Source of the DNA: an uncultured Luteitalea sp.
Lineage (GTDB): Bacteria; Acidobacteriota; Vicinamibacteria; Vicinamibacterales; Vicinamibacteraceae
NCBI GenBank assembly: GCA_934541105.1
Contig: CAKTDA010000008.1
Location: 62,001-126,000 of the forward strand
DNA length: 64,000 nt
Reading direction: 5' to 3'
Shown here: positions 11,090 to 19,599 of the stretch, piece after piece
Layout: each line of letters starts with the position of its first letter
Numbering within the stretch: position 1 is the stretch's first letter
Translations under genes and position numbers: made by a program
Notes under the pieces: model-generated
Databases searched by the model: none
What the model was told of the DNA's origin: nothing
Seen by the model: only the letters and a program-made list of their open reading frames with translations

Positions 11090-14000
11090 GTGACCCCTGT
11101 TCGAATGCTCCTCGCGCGAGGCTTCGGCCTCGTGCTGGCCGCAGCGGTGACGCTGCTGCCGACGCACACCGCAGCGCAGGCCCTGTACGGCACGCTGACC
11201 GGCACCGTCGTGGACGACTCCGGCGCCGCCATTCCGGGCGCCACTGTCACGGCGACAAATGAAGGCACCGGGCTCGAAGTCAATGCGGTGACCGACGCCA
11301 ATGGCGCGTACGCCATCCGCAACCTGCAGCCTGGCAACTACACGCTGAAGGCCTCCCTGCAGGGCTTCAAGGAGTTCATCCAGACGGGCATTCCGCTCGC
11401 GCAGAACGACGTCGTCCGCATCGTGGCGCGTCTCGAGATCGGTGCCCTGACCGAGTCGGTCACGGTCACCACCGAGGCCGCGCTCCTGAAGACGGACAAG
11501 GCGGACGTGAGCGTCAACCTGAAGCCGGCCGAGGTCGTGAACCTGCCGCTGAACCGGTACCGGAACTACCAGGCGCTGATGAACCTGGTGCCCGGTGCGA
11601 CGCCGACGGCGTTCCAGAACGCGCAGACCGACACGCCTGGCCGTGCGCTGACGACAAACGTCAACGGCACCAACCGGAACAACAACGTCACGCGTATCGA
11701 CGGCGCGGCCTCGATCAACGTGTGGCTGCCCCACCACGCCGGCTACGTCGCCCCGGCCGAGACGATCGAGACGGTCAACATCTCGACAAACAGCTTCGAC
11801 GCCTCGCAGGGCATGACCGGTGGCGCCGCCATCTCGGTGGCGACCAAGTCGGGCACCAACGAGATCCGCGGGTCGGGGTTCTACTTCCACAACGAGAGCA
11901 CCTGGAATGCCCGGCAGAACTTCTTCTCGGCAAACGACAACCCCGATGGCAGCGTCCAGATCATGGGCGGCACGATCGGCGGCCCGATCAAGAAGAACCG
12001 ACTGTTCTACTTCGGCGGCTGGGAGCGCAACCTCGAGAAGAACAGCCGCATCACGACGCTGACGGTGCCGACGGCTGCCATGCGCCAGGGCGACTTCAGC
12101 CAGGTGCTGGCCGTCAACCCGAACTTCCGGCTCTACGACCCGGCCACGGGCAACCAGAGCACCGGCGCCAATCGTGACGTCTTCGCGGGCGCGGTGATCC
12201 CGGCCGACCGCATCAGCCCGATCGGCCAGCGCATCCTGAATGCCTACCCGATGCCCAACGTGGCGGGCACCAACAACGGCATCCAGAACAACTACGAGCG
12301 GACGGAGTTCCCCGAGGCGACGCGCGACAACTACGACTTCAAGGTCAACTGGAACCGCACGTCGGCCAACCAGATCTGGGGCAAGTTCTCGATGATGGAC
12401 GCCTCGGTGATGGACCTGTACTACCTGCCGTACGAGAACGCCGGCGGCGGCGACACGAACATCAAGGTGTGGTCGGTCGGGCAGACCTACACGATCACTC
12501 CCACGCTCATCTGGGACGCGACCGTCGGCTTCACCGGCATGACGCACCAGTCGCAGGGGCCCGATTTCGGCACCAACATCGGCCTCGACTGGGGCATTCC
12601 CGGCTCCAACAACGCGGGCGTCACCGGACCGGGCTCGACGGGCGAGTATGCCCAGTTCTACTCCGGCATGCCGGCCTTCAACACGGGCATGTCGCAGTTG
12701 GGTAACGGCGGCACGTGGACGCCGGTCACTCGCGAGGAGCGCAACTACACGTTCTCGACCAACGTCACGAAGGTCGCGGGCCGGCACGAGATCCGTGCGG
12801 GCTTCGACTTCGTGAAGCTCGGCCTCGACCACTGGCAGCCCGAGATCGGCAACCCCCGCGGGAACTTCTCGTTCGGCGGCGGCATCACCGGCACGCCGGG
12901 CTACGCCGGCCTGTCGTGGAACAGCACGGCGACGACGCTGCTGGGCCTGCTCAGCGACTACGGCAAGAGCAACCAGTTCGAGGTGATGTCGGCCCGTGAG
13001 AACCAGTACGGCCTCTACATCAACGACCGTTGGCAGGTGAACGACAAGCTCACGCTCAACTACGGTGTGCGCTACGAGTACTACCCGCTGATGGAGCGTG
13101 CCGACCGCGGCATCGAGCAGCTCGATTTCGACACGTGGTCGGTTCGCCTCGGCTGCGTCGGGGGCAACCCGTGTGAACTCGACGGCCTGACGCCGAAGAA
13201 GAACCTCTTTGCTCCCCGCGTGGGCGCGGCGTACCGCGTCAACGACGACACGGTCGTCCGTGCGGGCTACGGCCGCACGTTCAACCCGATGCCCTGGTCG
13301 CGTCCGATGCGCGGCTTCTATCCGCTGACGATCGCCTACTCCGGCGCCGGCCCCAACGGGTTCATTCCCTACGGTCCGGTGGCTGCCGGTATCCCCGGCG
13401 CGCCGAACCCCGATCTGTCGACCGGCAACGTCACGCTGCCGCGCGGCGTGGACATGCGCACGCCCGAACCCGGCAACATCGAGCGCGGCACCATCGACTC
13501 GTGGAACGTGTTCGTCGAGCGGCGCCTGCCTGGCGACCTCGCGCTCAGCACGGGCTACGTCGGCACGGCCACCAACAACGGCTATGCCGACTGGAACCTG
13601 AACTACGCCGAGACCGGCGGTAACGCCAACCGGCAGTACGCCGCGCAGGCGGGCAACGCCGCGGTGAACCTGTGGGGTTCGCGCACGAAGGCGCGCTACC
13701 ACTCGCTCCAGGTCGCCCTCAACCGTCCGTTCAAGAACGGCCTGCTCCTCAAGGGCGCCTACACGTTCTCGAAGGCCCTCAACCAGGCCGACGATGACGG
13801 GTGGGTGGGCCTGACGTGGAACCAGCCGTCGCAGATGCACCGCAACTACGCGCGTGCCGGCTACGACCGGCCGCACATGCTGCAGATGGGCTTCGTGTAC
13901 GAACTGCCGTGGCTCCGCGAGGACGCCGGTGTGCTGGCCCAGGTCTTCAAGAACTGGCAGGTCAACGGCATCTTCGCCGTGGTCTCGGGCACGCCGTTCT

Positions 14001-14389
14001 CGGTCGGCGGCGACAACGGCCTGCTCCAGCAGGTCGGCGGCTTCCAGTCGATCAACGTCCAGGGCGAGCCCAAGGGCGGCTTCGGCGAGGCCGGCCCGAA
14101 CGAGCAGTGGTACGACCCGAGCGCGTTCAGCCAGCCCGGCAACGCGTGGGGCAACTCGGGCCGCAACTCGTTCCGCGGACCGAAGAACTGGAACCTCGAC
14201 TTCTCGGTGTTCCGTGCGTTCCCTGTCGGTCGCTACCGCCTCGAGTTCCGTGCCGAGGCCGCCAACGTGTTCAACCACACCCAGTGGGGGAACCCGGTGA
14301 CGGGCTTCACGGACCCGAACTTCATGCGCATCCGCTCGCTCGCGCGCGAGCCGCGGAAGGTGCAGCTCGGTCTGCGCTTCCAGTTCTGA
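11090..14389 (+). CDS. TonB-dependent receptor, Oar-like (paralog 2)
   Basis: 1099 residues, the same architecture as its neighbours: signal peptide ending near PTHTAAQA, regulatory domain, plug with FDASQGMTGGAAISVATKSG, and a beta-barrel ending RKVQLGLRFQF. It is clearly closer to paralog 3 than to paralog 1: both share the cysteine-containing loop CVGGNPCELDGLTPKKN near residue 690 and the phrase IPGAPNPD. Start GTG 11090 has GGAGG 6 bp upstream. It is separated from its neighbours by terminators, so dosage rather than a single operon may be what is conserved. The substrate is unknown. Confidence 0.93.
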   Translation: MTPVRMLLARGFGLVLAAAVTLLPTHTAAQALYGTLTGTVVDDSGAAIPGATVTATNEGTGLEVNAVTDANGAYAIRNLQPGNYTLKASLQGFKEFIQTGIPLAQNDVVRIVARLEIGALTESVTVTTEAALLKTDKADVSVNLKPAEVVNLPLNRYRNYQALMNLVPGATPTAFQNAQTDTPGRALTTNVNGTNRNNNVTRIDGAASINVWLPHHAGYVAPAETIETVNISTNSFDASQGMTGGAAISVATKSGTNEIRGSGFYFHNESTWNARQNFFSANDNPDGSVQIMGGTIGGPIKKNRLFYFGGWERNLEKNSRITTLTVPTAAMRQGDFSQVLAVNPNFRLYDPATGNQSTGANRDVFAGAVIPADRISPIGQRILNAYPMPNVAGTNNGIQNNYERTEFPEATRDNYDFKVNWNRTSANQIWGKFSMMDASVMDLYYLPYENAGGGDTNIKVWSVGQTYTITPTLIWDATVGFTGMTHQSQGPDFGTNIGLDWGIPGSNNAGVTGPGSTGEYAQFYSGMPAFNTGMSQLGNGGTWTPVTREERNYTFSTNVTKVAGRHEIRAGFDFVKLGLDHWQPEIGNPRGNFSFGGGITGTPGYAGLSWNSTATTLLGLLSDYGKSNQFEVMSARENQYGLYINDRWQVNDKLTLNYGVRYEYYPLMERADRGIEQLDFDTWSVRLGCVGGNPCELDGLTPKKNLFAPRVGAAYRVNDDTVVRAGYGRTFNPMPWSRPMRGFYPLTIAYSGAGPNGFIPYGPVAAGIPGAPNPDLSTGNVTLPRGVDMRTPEPGNIERGTIDSWNVFVERRLPGDLALSTGYVGTATNNGYADWNLNYAETGGNANRQYAAQAGNAAVNLWGSRTKARYHSLQVALNRPFKNGLLLKGAYTFSKALNQADDDGWVGLTWNQPSQMHRNYARAGYDRPHMLQMGFVYELPWLREDAGVLAQVFKNWQVNGIFAVVSGTPFSVGGDNGLLQQVGGFQSINVQGEPKGGFGEAGPNEQWYDPSAFSQPGNAWGNSGRNSFRGPKNWNLDFSVFRAFPVGRYRLEFRAEAANVFNHTQWGNPVTGFTDPNFMRIRSLAREPRKVQLGLRFQF

Positions 14390-14393
14390 TCCG

Positions 14394-14423
14394 CGAGGAT
14401 AGGGGCCCAGGCCCCTATCCTCG
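14394..14423 (+). terminator. Strong inverted repeat after TonB receptor 2
   Basis: A near-palindromic stem of at least 13 bp (CGAGGATAGGGGC with GCCCCTATCCTCG) directly follows the stop codon. There is no T-run, so it may act as an mRNA-stabilising or bidirectional structure in front of the canonical terminator at 14459. Confidence 0.55.
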
Positions 14424-14458
14424 ACCATCCCTCGGTCTCCCCTTGTGGGGACGACCTT

Positions 14459-14496
14459 CGCCCGGGCCGCCGAAAGGCGCCCGGGCGTTTTCTTTT
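14459..14496 (+). terminator. Rho-independent terminator of TonB receptor 2
   Basis: Stem CGCCCGGGC + GCC / GGC + GCCCGGGCG with a GAAA tetraloop (14472-14475) and one bulged C, followed by GTTTTCTTTT. The layout, including the bulge and tetraloop, matches the terminator of the next paralog. Confidence 0.92.
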
Positions 14497-14694
14497 GCGC
14501 CCCAATCCAATACTTCGAATTGCTGACGTTCAAATAGTCGGATCTGCAAGTATTTGAAGGCGAGTCGGCCGGCTACGAAGGCACTAGTCAGGGCTTGGCC
14601 GGGTCCGGGAAGTGCCTGATTGTTAAAGGCGTTAAGGTTGTTAAGTTCGTCAACGCCACCCAGTCGACGACGCCACTCTGTTTCTGGCCCAACC
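14497..14694. other. Intergenic spacer upstream of TonB receptor 3
   Basis: No gene is seen. A stretch near 14622-14662 repeats GTTAA-containing words (GTTAAAGGC, GTTAAGGTT, GTTAAGTTC), which could be protein-binding sites, but no factor can be named. The region is AT-richer than the coding DNA around it, as expected for a promoter. Confidence 0.35.
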
Positions 14695-14753
14695 ATTGCA
14701 CATCCAACTGTCGCTGTCGAAAGGTCAAACCCCAAATTCGCACGGAGGTGTGA
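14695..14753 (+). promoter_or_regulatory. Conserved leader and RBS of TonB-receptor gene 3
   Basis: ATTGCAC (14695-14701), CGCTGTC (14712-14718) and CACGGAGGTGTGA before the GTG start correspond to the leaders of the two upstream paralogs. This copy is the most diverged of the three. Confidence 0.55.
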
Positions 14754-17700
14754 GTGACGACCCCTGTCCCCATCCGCCTGTCGAGCTGCATGGCCGCATG
14801 CCTGCTCGCGCTGGCGTTGCTGCTGCCAGCCCCTGCTGCGGCCCAAGCCCTGTACGGCACGCTTGCCGGCACCGTCGTCGACGATTCCGGCGCCGCCATT
14901 CCGGGCGCTACGGTCACGGCCACCAATGAAGGCACCGGTCTCGTCGTCAGTGGTGTGTCCGACGCGACCGGCGGCTACGCCATCAGGAACCTCCAGCCAG
15001 GCACCTACACGCTGAAGGCCTCGCTCCAGGGCTTCAAGGAGTTCGTGCAGACGGGCATCCCGATCGCGCAGAACGACGTGGTCCGCATCCCGGCCCGGCT
15101 CGAGGTGGGCGCCCTCACCGAATCGGTGACGGTGACGACCGAAGCGGCCCTCCTCCAGACGGACAAGGCCGACGTCAGCGTCAACCTGAAGCCGGCCGAG
15201 GTCGTGAACCTCCCGCTGAACCAGTACCGGAACTACCAGGCGCTGATGAACCTGGTGCCCGGTGCGACGCCGACCGCGTTCCAGAACGCGCAGACCGACA
15301 CGCCGGCGCGCTCGCTGACGACAAACGTCAACGGCACGAACCGGAACAACAACGTCACGCGCATCGACGGCGCGGCCTCGATCAACGTGTGGCTGCCCCA
15401 CCACTCCGGCTACGTCGCCCCGGCCGAGACGATCGAGACGGTCAACATCTCGACAAACAGCTTCGATGCCTCGCAGGGCATGACGGGCGGGGCGGCGATC
15501 TCGGTGGCGACCAAGTCGGGCACCAACGAGATCCGCGGCTCGGCGTTCTACTTCCGCAACCAGGACGAACTGAACGCGCGCCAGCAGTACTTCTCGGCCG
15601 CCGACAACCCGGATGGCAGCCTGACGATCGCCGGTGGCACCATCGGCGGCCCCATCCTGAAGAACCGCCTGTTCTACTTCGGCGGCTGGGAACGCAACGC
15701 CGAGCGCCGCAGCTCGATCTCGATCTACACGGTCCCGACGGCGAAGATGCGGCAGGGCGACTTCAGCGAGGTCGCAGCGGCCCTTCCGAACTTCCGTCTG
15801 TACGACCCCTCGACCGGTAACCCGGCGACAGGCGCGGGACGGTCCCAGTTCGAAGGCGCCATCATCCCGGCCGATCGCATCAGCCCGATCGGGCAGCGCA
15901 TCCTGAACGCGTACCCGTTGCCCAACGCTCCCGGCACCAACAGCGGGCTCCAGAACAACTACGAGATCGCCCGCTTCCCCAAGGCCGACCGCGACAACTA
16001 CGACCTCAAGGTCAACTGGAACCGCACCTCCGCCAACCAGATCTGGGGCAAGTTCTCGATGATGGACGCCGAGGTGCTCGACCTCTTCTACCTCCCGTTC
16101 GAGGAGGCTGGCGGCGGCGACACGAACATCAAGGTGTGGTCGATCGGCCAGACCTACACGCTCTCGCCGACATTCATCTGGGACGCGACCGTCGGCTTCA
16201 CTGGCATGACGCACAGTTCGCATGGGCCGGACTTCGGCACCAACTACGGCCTCGACTGGGGCATCCCCGGCGCCAACAACGCGGGCGTCACCGGCCCCGG
16301 CTCGACCGGTCAGTACGCCGACTTCTACTCGGGCATGCCGGCGTTCGGCACAGGCATGTCGACGCTCGGCAACAACGCCGGCTGGACGCCGGTGACCCGC
16401 GAGGAGCGCAACTACACGGTCTCGACCAACGTGACGAAGGTGGCCGGCCGCCACGAGATCCGCGCCGGCTTCGACTTCGTCAAGCTCGGTCTCGATCACT
16501 GGCAGCCGGAGATCAACAACCCGCGCGGCAGCTTCAGCTTCGGCGGCGACATCACCGGCACGCCGGGATACGCCGATGTCGGCTGGAACAGCACCGCCAC
16601 GACCCTGCTCGGCCTCCTGAGCAGCTACGGCAAGAGCAACCAGTTCGAGATCATGACGGGCCGCGAGGACCAGTACGGCCTCTACATCAACGACCGCTGG
16701 CAGGTGAACGACAAGCTGACGCTCAACTACGGCGTGCGCTACGAGTACTACCCGCTCATGAAGCGTGCGGACCGCGGCATCGAGCAGCTCGACTTCGACA
16801 CCTGGACGGTGCGTCTCGGCTGCGTGGGCGGCAACCCGTGCGAGCTCGACGGGCTGACGCCGAAGAAGAACCTGTTCGCACCGCGTGTCGGTGCGGCATA
16901 CCGGCTCAACGACGACACCGTCGTCCGGGCCGGCTACGGGCGCACGTTCAACCCGATGCCCTGGTCGCGTCCGATGCGCGGCTTCTATCCGCTGACGATC
17001 GCCTATTCCGGCGCCGGCCCGAACGGGTTCATCCCGTTTGGTCCTGTCGCCGAGGGCATCCCGGGCGCGCCGAACCCCGACGTGGCCAGTGGCAACGTGC
17101 CGCTGCCCCGCGGCGTGGACATGCGCACGCCCGAGCCCGGCAACATCGAGCGCGGCACCATCGACTCGTGGAACGTGTTCATCGAGCGGCGACTGCCTGG
17201 CGACCTCTCGCTGAGCGCCGGGTACGTCGGCACGGCCACCAACAACGGCTACGCCGACTGGAACCTGAACTACGCCGAGACCGGCGGCAACACGCAGCGG
17301 CAGTACTACACGCAGGCCGGCAACGCCGGCGTGAACCTGTGGGGCTCGCGCACGAAGGCGCGGTACCACTCGCTGCAGGTCGCGCTGAACCGGCCGTTCA
17401 AGAACGGCCTGCTCCTCAAGGGCGCCTACACGCTCTCGCGGGCGCGCAACGAGGCCGACGATGACGGGTGGACAGGCCTGACCTGGAACCAGCCGTCGCA
17501 GATGCACCGCAACTACGCGCTTGCCGGCTACGACCGTCCGCACATGCTCCAGCTCGGGTTCGTCTACGAGCTGCCGTGGATGCGGGAGGAGTCGGGCGTG
17601 CTGGCGCAGATCGTCAAGAACTGGCAGATCAACGGCATCGGCAGCTGGCTCTCGGGCCGCCCGTTCTCGGTGGGCGGCGACAACGGCCTGCTCCAGCAGG

Positions 17701-18056
17701 TCGGCGGCTTCCAGTCGGCCAACGTGGCAGGCGACCCATCGGGCGGGTTCGGCGAGGCCGGCCCGAACGAGCAGTGGTACGACCCGAGCGCGTTCAGCCA
17801 GCCTGGCAACGCATGGGGCAACTCCGGCCGCAACCAGTTCCGCGGTCCCTCGAACTGGAACCTCGACTTCTCGGTGTTCCGCGGGTTCCCGTTCGGGCGC
17901 TATCGTCTCGAGTTCCGTGCCGAGGCCGCCAACGTGTTCAACCACATGCAGTGGGCGAACCCGGTGACGGGCCTCACCGACCCGAACTTCATGCGCATCC
18001 GCGGGTGGTACAACACGCCGCGTCGCGTGCAGTTCGGCCTCCGCTTCGCCTTCTGA
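14754..18056 (+). CDS. TonB-dependent receptor, Oar-like (paralog 3)
   Basis: 1100 residues with the same domain order as the two preceding genes: signal peptide ending PAPAAAQA, carboxypeptidase-regulatory domain, plug, and beta-barrel ending RRVQFGLRFAF. It shares the CVGGNPCELDG loop with paralog 2 and differs from it mostly in predicted extracellular loops (for example INNPRGSFSFGGDITG), which would fit ligand divergence after duplication. It starts at GTG 14754 with GGAGG 6 bp upstream and ends just before a canonical terminator. It sits upstream of a TPR and a CRTAC1-type gene, which look like a separate unit. Confidence 0.93.
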   Translation: MTTPVPIRLSSCMAACLLALALLLPAPAAAQALYGTLAGTVVDDSGAAIPGATVTATNEGTGLVVSGVSDATGGYAIRNLQPGTYTLKASLQGFKEFVQTGIPIAQNDVVRIPARLEVGALTESVTVTTEAALLQTDKADVSVNLKPAEVVNLPLNQYRNYQALMNLVPGATPTAFQNAQTDTPARSLTTNVNGTNRNNNVTRIDGAASINVWLPHHSGYVAPAETIETVNISTNSFDASQGMTGGAAISVATKSGTNEIRGSAFYFRNQDELNARQQYFSAADNPDGSLTIAGGTIGGPILKNRLFYFGGWERNAERRSSISIYTVPTAKMRQGDFSEVAAALPNFRLYDPSTGNPATGAGRSQFEGAIIPADRISPIGQRILNAYPLPNAPGTNSGLQNNYEIARFPKADRDNYDLKVNWNRTSANQIWGKFSMMDAEVLDLFYLPFEEAGGGDTNIKVWSIGQTYTLSPTFIWDATVGFTGMTHSSHGPDFGTNYGLDWGIPGANNAGVTGPGSTGQYADFYSGMPAFGTGMSTLGNNAGWTPVTREERNYTVSTNVTKVAGRHEIRAGFDFVKLGLDHWQPEINNPRGSFSFGGDITGTPGYADVGWNSTATTLLGLLSSYGKSNQFEIMTGREDQYGLYINDRWQVNDKLTLNYGVRYEYYPLMKRADRGIEQLDFDTWTVRLGCVGGNPCELDGLTPKKNLFAPRVGAAYRLNDDTVVRAGYGRTFNPMPWSRPMRGFYPLTIAYSGAGPNGFIPFGPVAEGIPGAPNPDVASGNVPLPRGVDMRTPEPGNIERGTIDSWNVFIERRLPGDLSLSAGYVGTATNNGYADWNLNYAETGGNTQRQYYTQAGNAGVNLWGSRTKARYHSLQVALNRPFKNGLLLKGAYTLSRARNEADDDGWTGLTWNQPSQMHRNYALAGYDRPHMLQLGFVYELPWMREESGVLAQIVKNWQINGIGSWLSGRPFSVGGDNGLLQQVGGFQSANVAGDPSGGFGEAGPNEQWYDPSAFSQPGNAWGNSGRNQFRGPSNWNLDFSVFRGFPFGRYRLEFRAEAANVFNHMQWANPVTGLTDPNFMRIRGWYNTPRRVQFGLRFAF

Positions 18057-18143
18057 GGAAGGCGACCGGTCGCGCAGACGGGTGACGCCCCCGACGGGGG
18101 TCCAGGGGCGTCGGCGCTGCGGTCACCCACGCAGGGTGATGTT

Positions 18144-18182
18144 GCCCGGGTTGCCGAAAGGCACCCGGGCCTTTTCGTTTTC
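18144..18182 (+). terminator. Rho-independent terminator of TonB receptor 3
   Basis: Stem GCCCGGGT/ACCCGGGC plus GCC/GGC around a GAAA tetraloop with one bulged T, followed by CTTTTCGTTTTCC. It is closely related to the terminator at 14459. Confidence 0.92.
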
Positions 18183-18195
18183 CTATACTGATGGC

Positions 18196-19563
18196 GTGTC
18201 GTCGCTGCTGCTGCTCGCGCTGCTGACGGTCCAGGCCCCTGCCGCGGACTGGAAGGCGCTGCCCATCGACAGCTATCCCGACGAGGCGCGGACCCAGATT
18301 GCCGCTGCGCGCGATGCCGCGCTCCGGCAGCCGGCACGCGGGGACGCATACGGGCAGTTCGCGCTCGTCCTCCATGCCTGGGAGCAGTACGAACCGGCGG
18401 CGCGTGCGTACGCCGAGGCCCGGCGCCTGGCCCCGTCGACGGTGGACTGGTGGGCGCTCGCCGGCACGCTTGCCGTGCGCACGGGTCGCCACGATCTCGC
18501 CGCCGAGTACTTCGGCAAGGCCGCCGCACTCTCCCCCTCCCCGCTGCTGACGATCCGCCACGCCGACGCGCTGCTCGACAGCGGACAACTCGACGCCGCG
18601 AAGGACGCCTACACACGCGCGGTGAAGATGCCCGACCTGGAGCCCGCCGCGCGCTACGGCCTCGGACGCATCGCGCTCGCCCATGACGATGTCGGGACGG
18701 CGCGCGCCGAGTTCGAACGCGCCCTCGCGCTGTTCCCCGAGTTCGGCGCCGCCCACTATGCGCTCGCGCAGGTCCAGCGCAGGGCCGGGGATCTCGCCGG
18801 CGCGCGTGCCTCCCTCGCGAGGCAGCAGGCGTGCCTTGCCTGCTGGCCGGTGCCGACCGACGTGTGGGCCGCGCGGCTCGCGGCGGTACGCTCCGACGCC
18901 GCCGCCCTCATGCAACAGGGCCTGCAGTCGGCAGGGGCCGATGATGCACAGGCCATCCGGCTCCACGAGCAGGCGCTCGTCCAGAACCGGTCGCTCGTGC
19001 AGGCGCACGTGAACCTCATCACGCTCTACGCCCGCACAGGCAACCTGCCGAAGGCCGAGGCCCATTACCGCGCCGTGCTCGATGCCGGGACGCAACTGGC
19101 CGAGGCGCATCACGCGTACGGGCTCGCGTTGCTGGCGCTGAAGGAGCCGGCACGCGCGGAACCCGTCCTGCGCCTTGCCGTGGAGGGCAATCCTCAGGAT
19201 GCCGATGCGCACAACGCGCTCGGCCTGATCCTCGAGACGACGAAGCGCACGGCCGAAGCCGAGGCGGCATACGGTCGTGCGGTCGCGGCCAACCCGGCGC
19301 TACGCGGGCTGCGCTTCAACCACGCGCGCGTCCTCGTCGCGCTGGGGCGCCTCGATGAGGCCGCGGCCGAACTCGCGCGACTCGCCACGCCGGCAGACGC
19401 CGAAAGCGCCCAGTACGTCTTCGCGGCAAGCGGCGTCGCCCTGCGCCGCGGCGACAGGGCGGCGGCGCGGACGCTGGCCGAGGAGGCACTCGCGCGCGCA
19501 CGGAAGCATGGACTCACCGATCTCGCCGCCGCCATCGACCGCGGACTGGCGACGCTGCGATGA
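18196..19563 (+). CDS. TPR-repeat protein, probably secreted
   Basis: 455 residues with tandem tetratricopeptide repeats: units such as AYGQFALVLHAWEQYEPAARAYAEARRLAPS, the two LGRIALAHDDVGTARAEFERALALFPE-like units, and AHNALGLILETTKRTAEAEAAYGRAVAANP. I chose GTG 18196 because it begins a short hydrophobic signal-like segment (SSLLLLALLTVQAP). An upstream in-frame ATG would place translation through the preceding terminator. TPR proteins are scaffolds, so no catalytic role is implied. The gene is 36 bp before a CRTAC1-type gene; this TPR plus ASPIC/UnbV pairing is common in Acidobacteriota and Planctomycetes, but its function is not established. Confidence 0.82.
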   Translation: MSSLLLLALLTVQAPAADWKALPIDSYPDEARTQIAAARDAALRQPARGDAYGQFALVLHAWEQYEPAARAYAEARRLAPSTVDWWALAGTLAVRTGRHDLAAEYFGKAAALSPSPLLTIRHADALLDSGQLDAAKDAYTRAVKMPDLEPAARYGLGRIALAHDDVGTARAEFERALALFPEFGAAHYALAQVQRRAGDLAGARASLARQQACLACWPVPTDVWAARLAAVRSDAAALMQQGLQSAGADDAQAIRLHEQALVQNRSLVQAHVNLITLYARTGNLPKAEAHYRAVLDAGTQLAEAHHAYGLALLALKEPARAEPVLRLAVEGNPQDADAHNALGLILETTKRTAEAEAAYGRAVAANPALRGLRFNHARVLVALGRLDEAAAELARLATPADAESAQYVFAASGVALRRGDRAAARTLAEEALARARKHGLTDLAAAIDRGLATLR

Positions 19564-19599
19564 CCGGACGTCGCCGTCGACAACGACTCACACACTGAC

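Noticed and set aside
14394..14423. Canonical terminator on its own
   Set aside because: The stem is perfect but has no T-run; the true rho-independent terminator is the GAAA-loop hairpin at 14459-14496.
11000..17945. Two ~1176-residue minus-strand open frames opposite TonB receptors 2 and 3
   Set aside because: Their composition (runs of Arg, His, Val, Asp) mirrors the receptor codons and their similarity to each other is explained by the paralogy of the sense genes.
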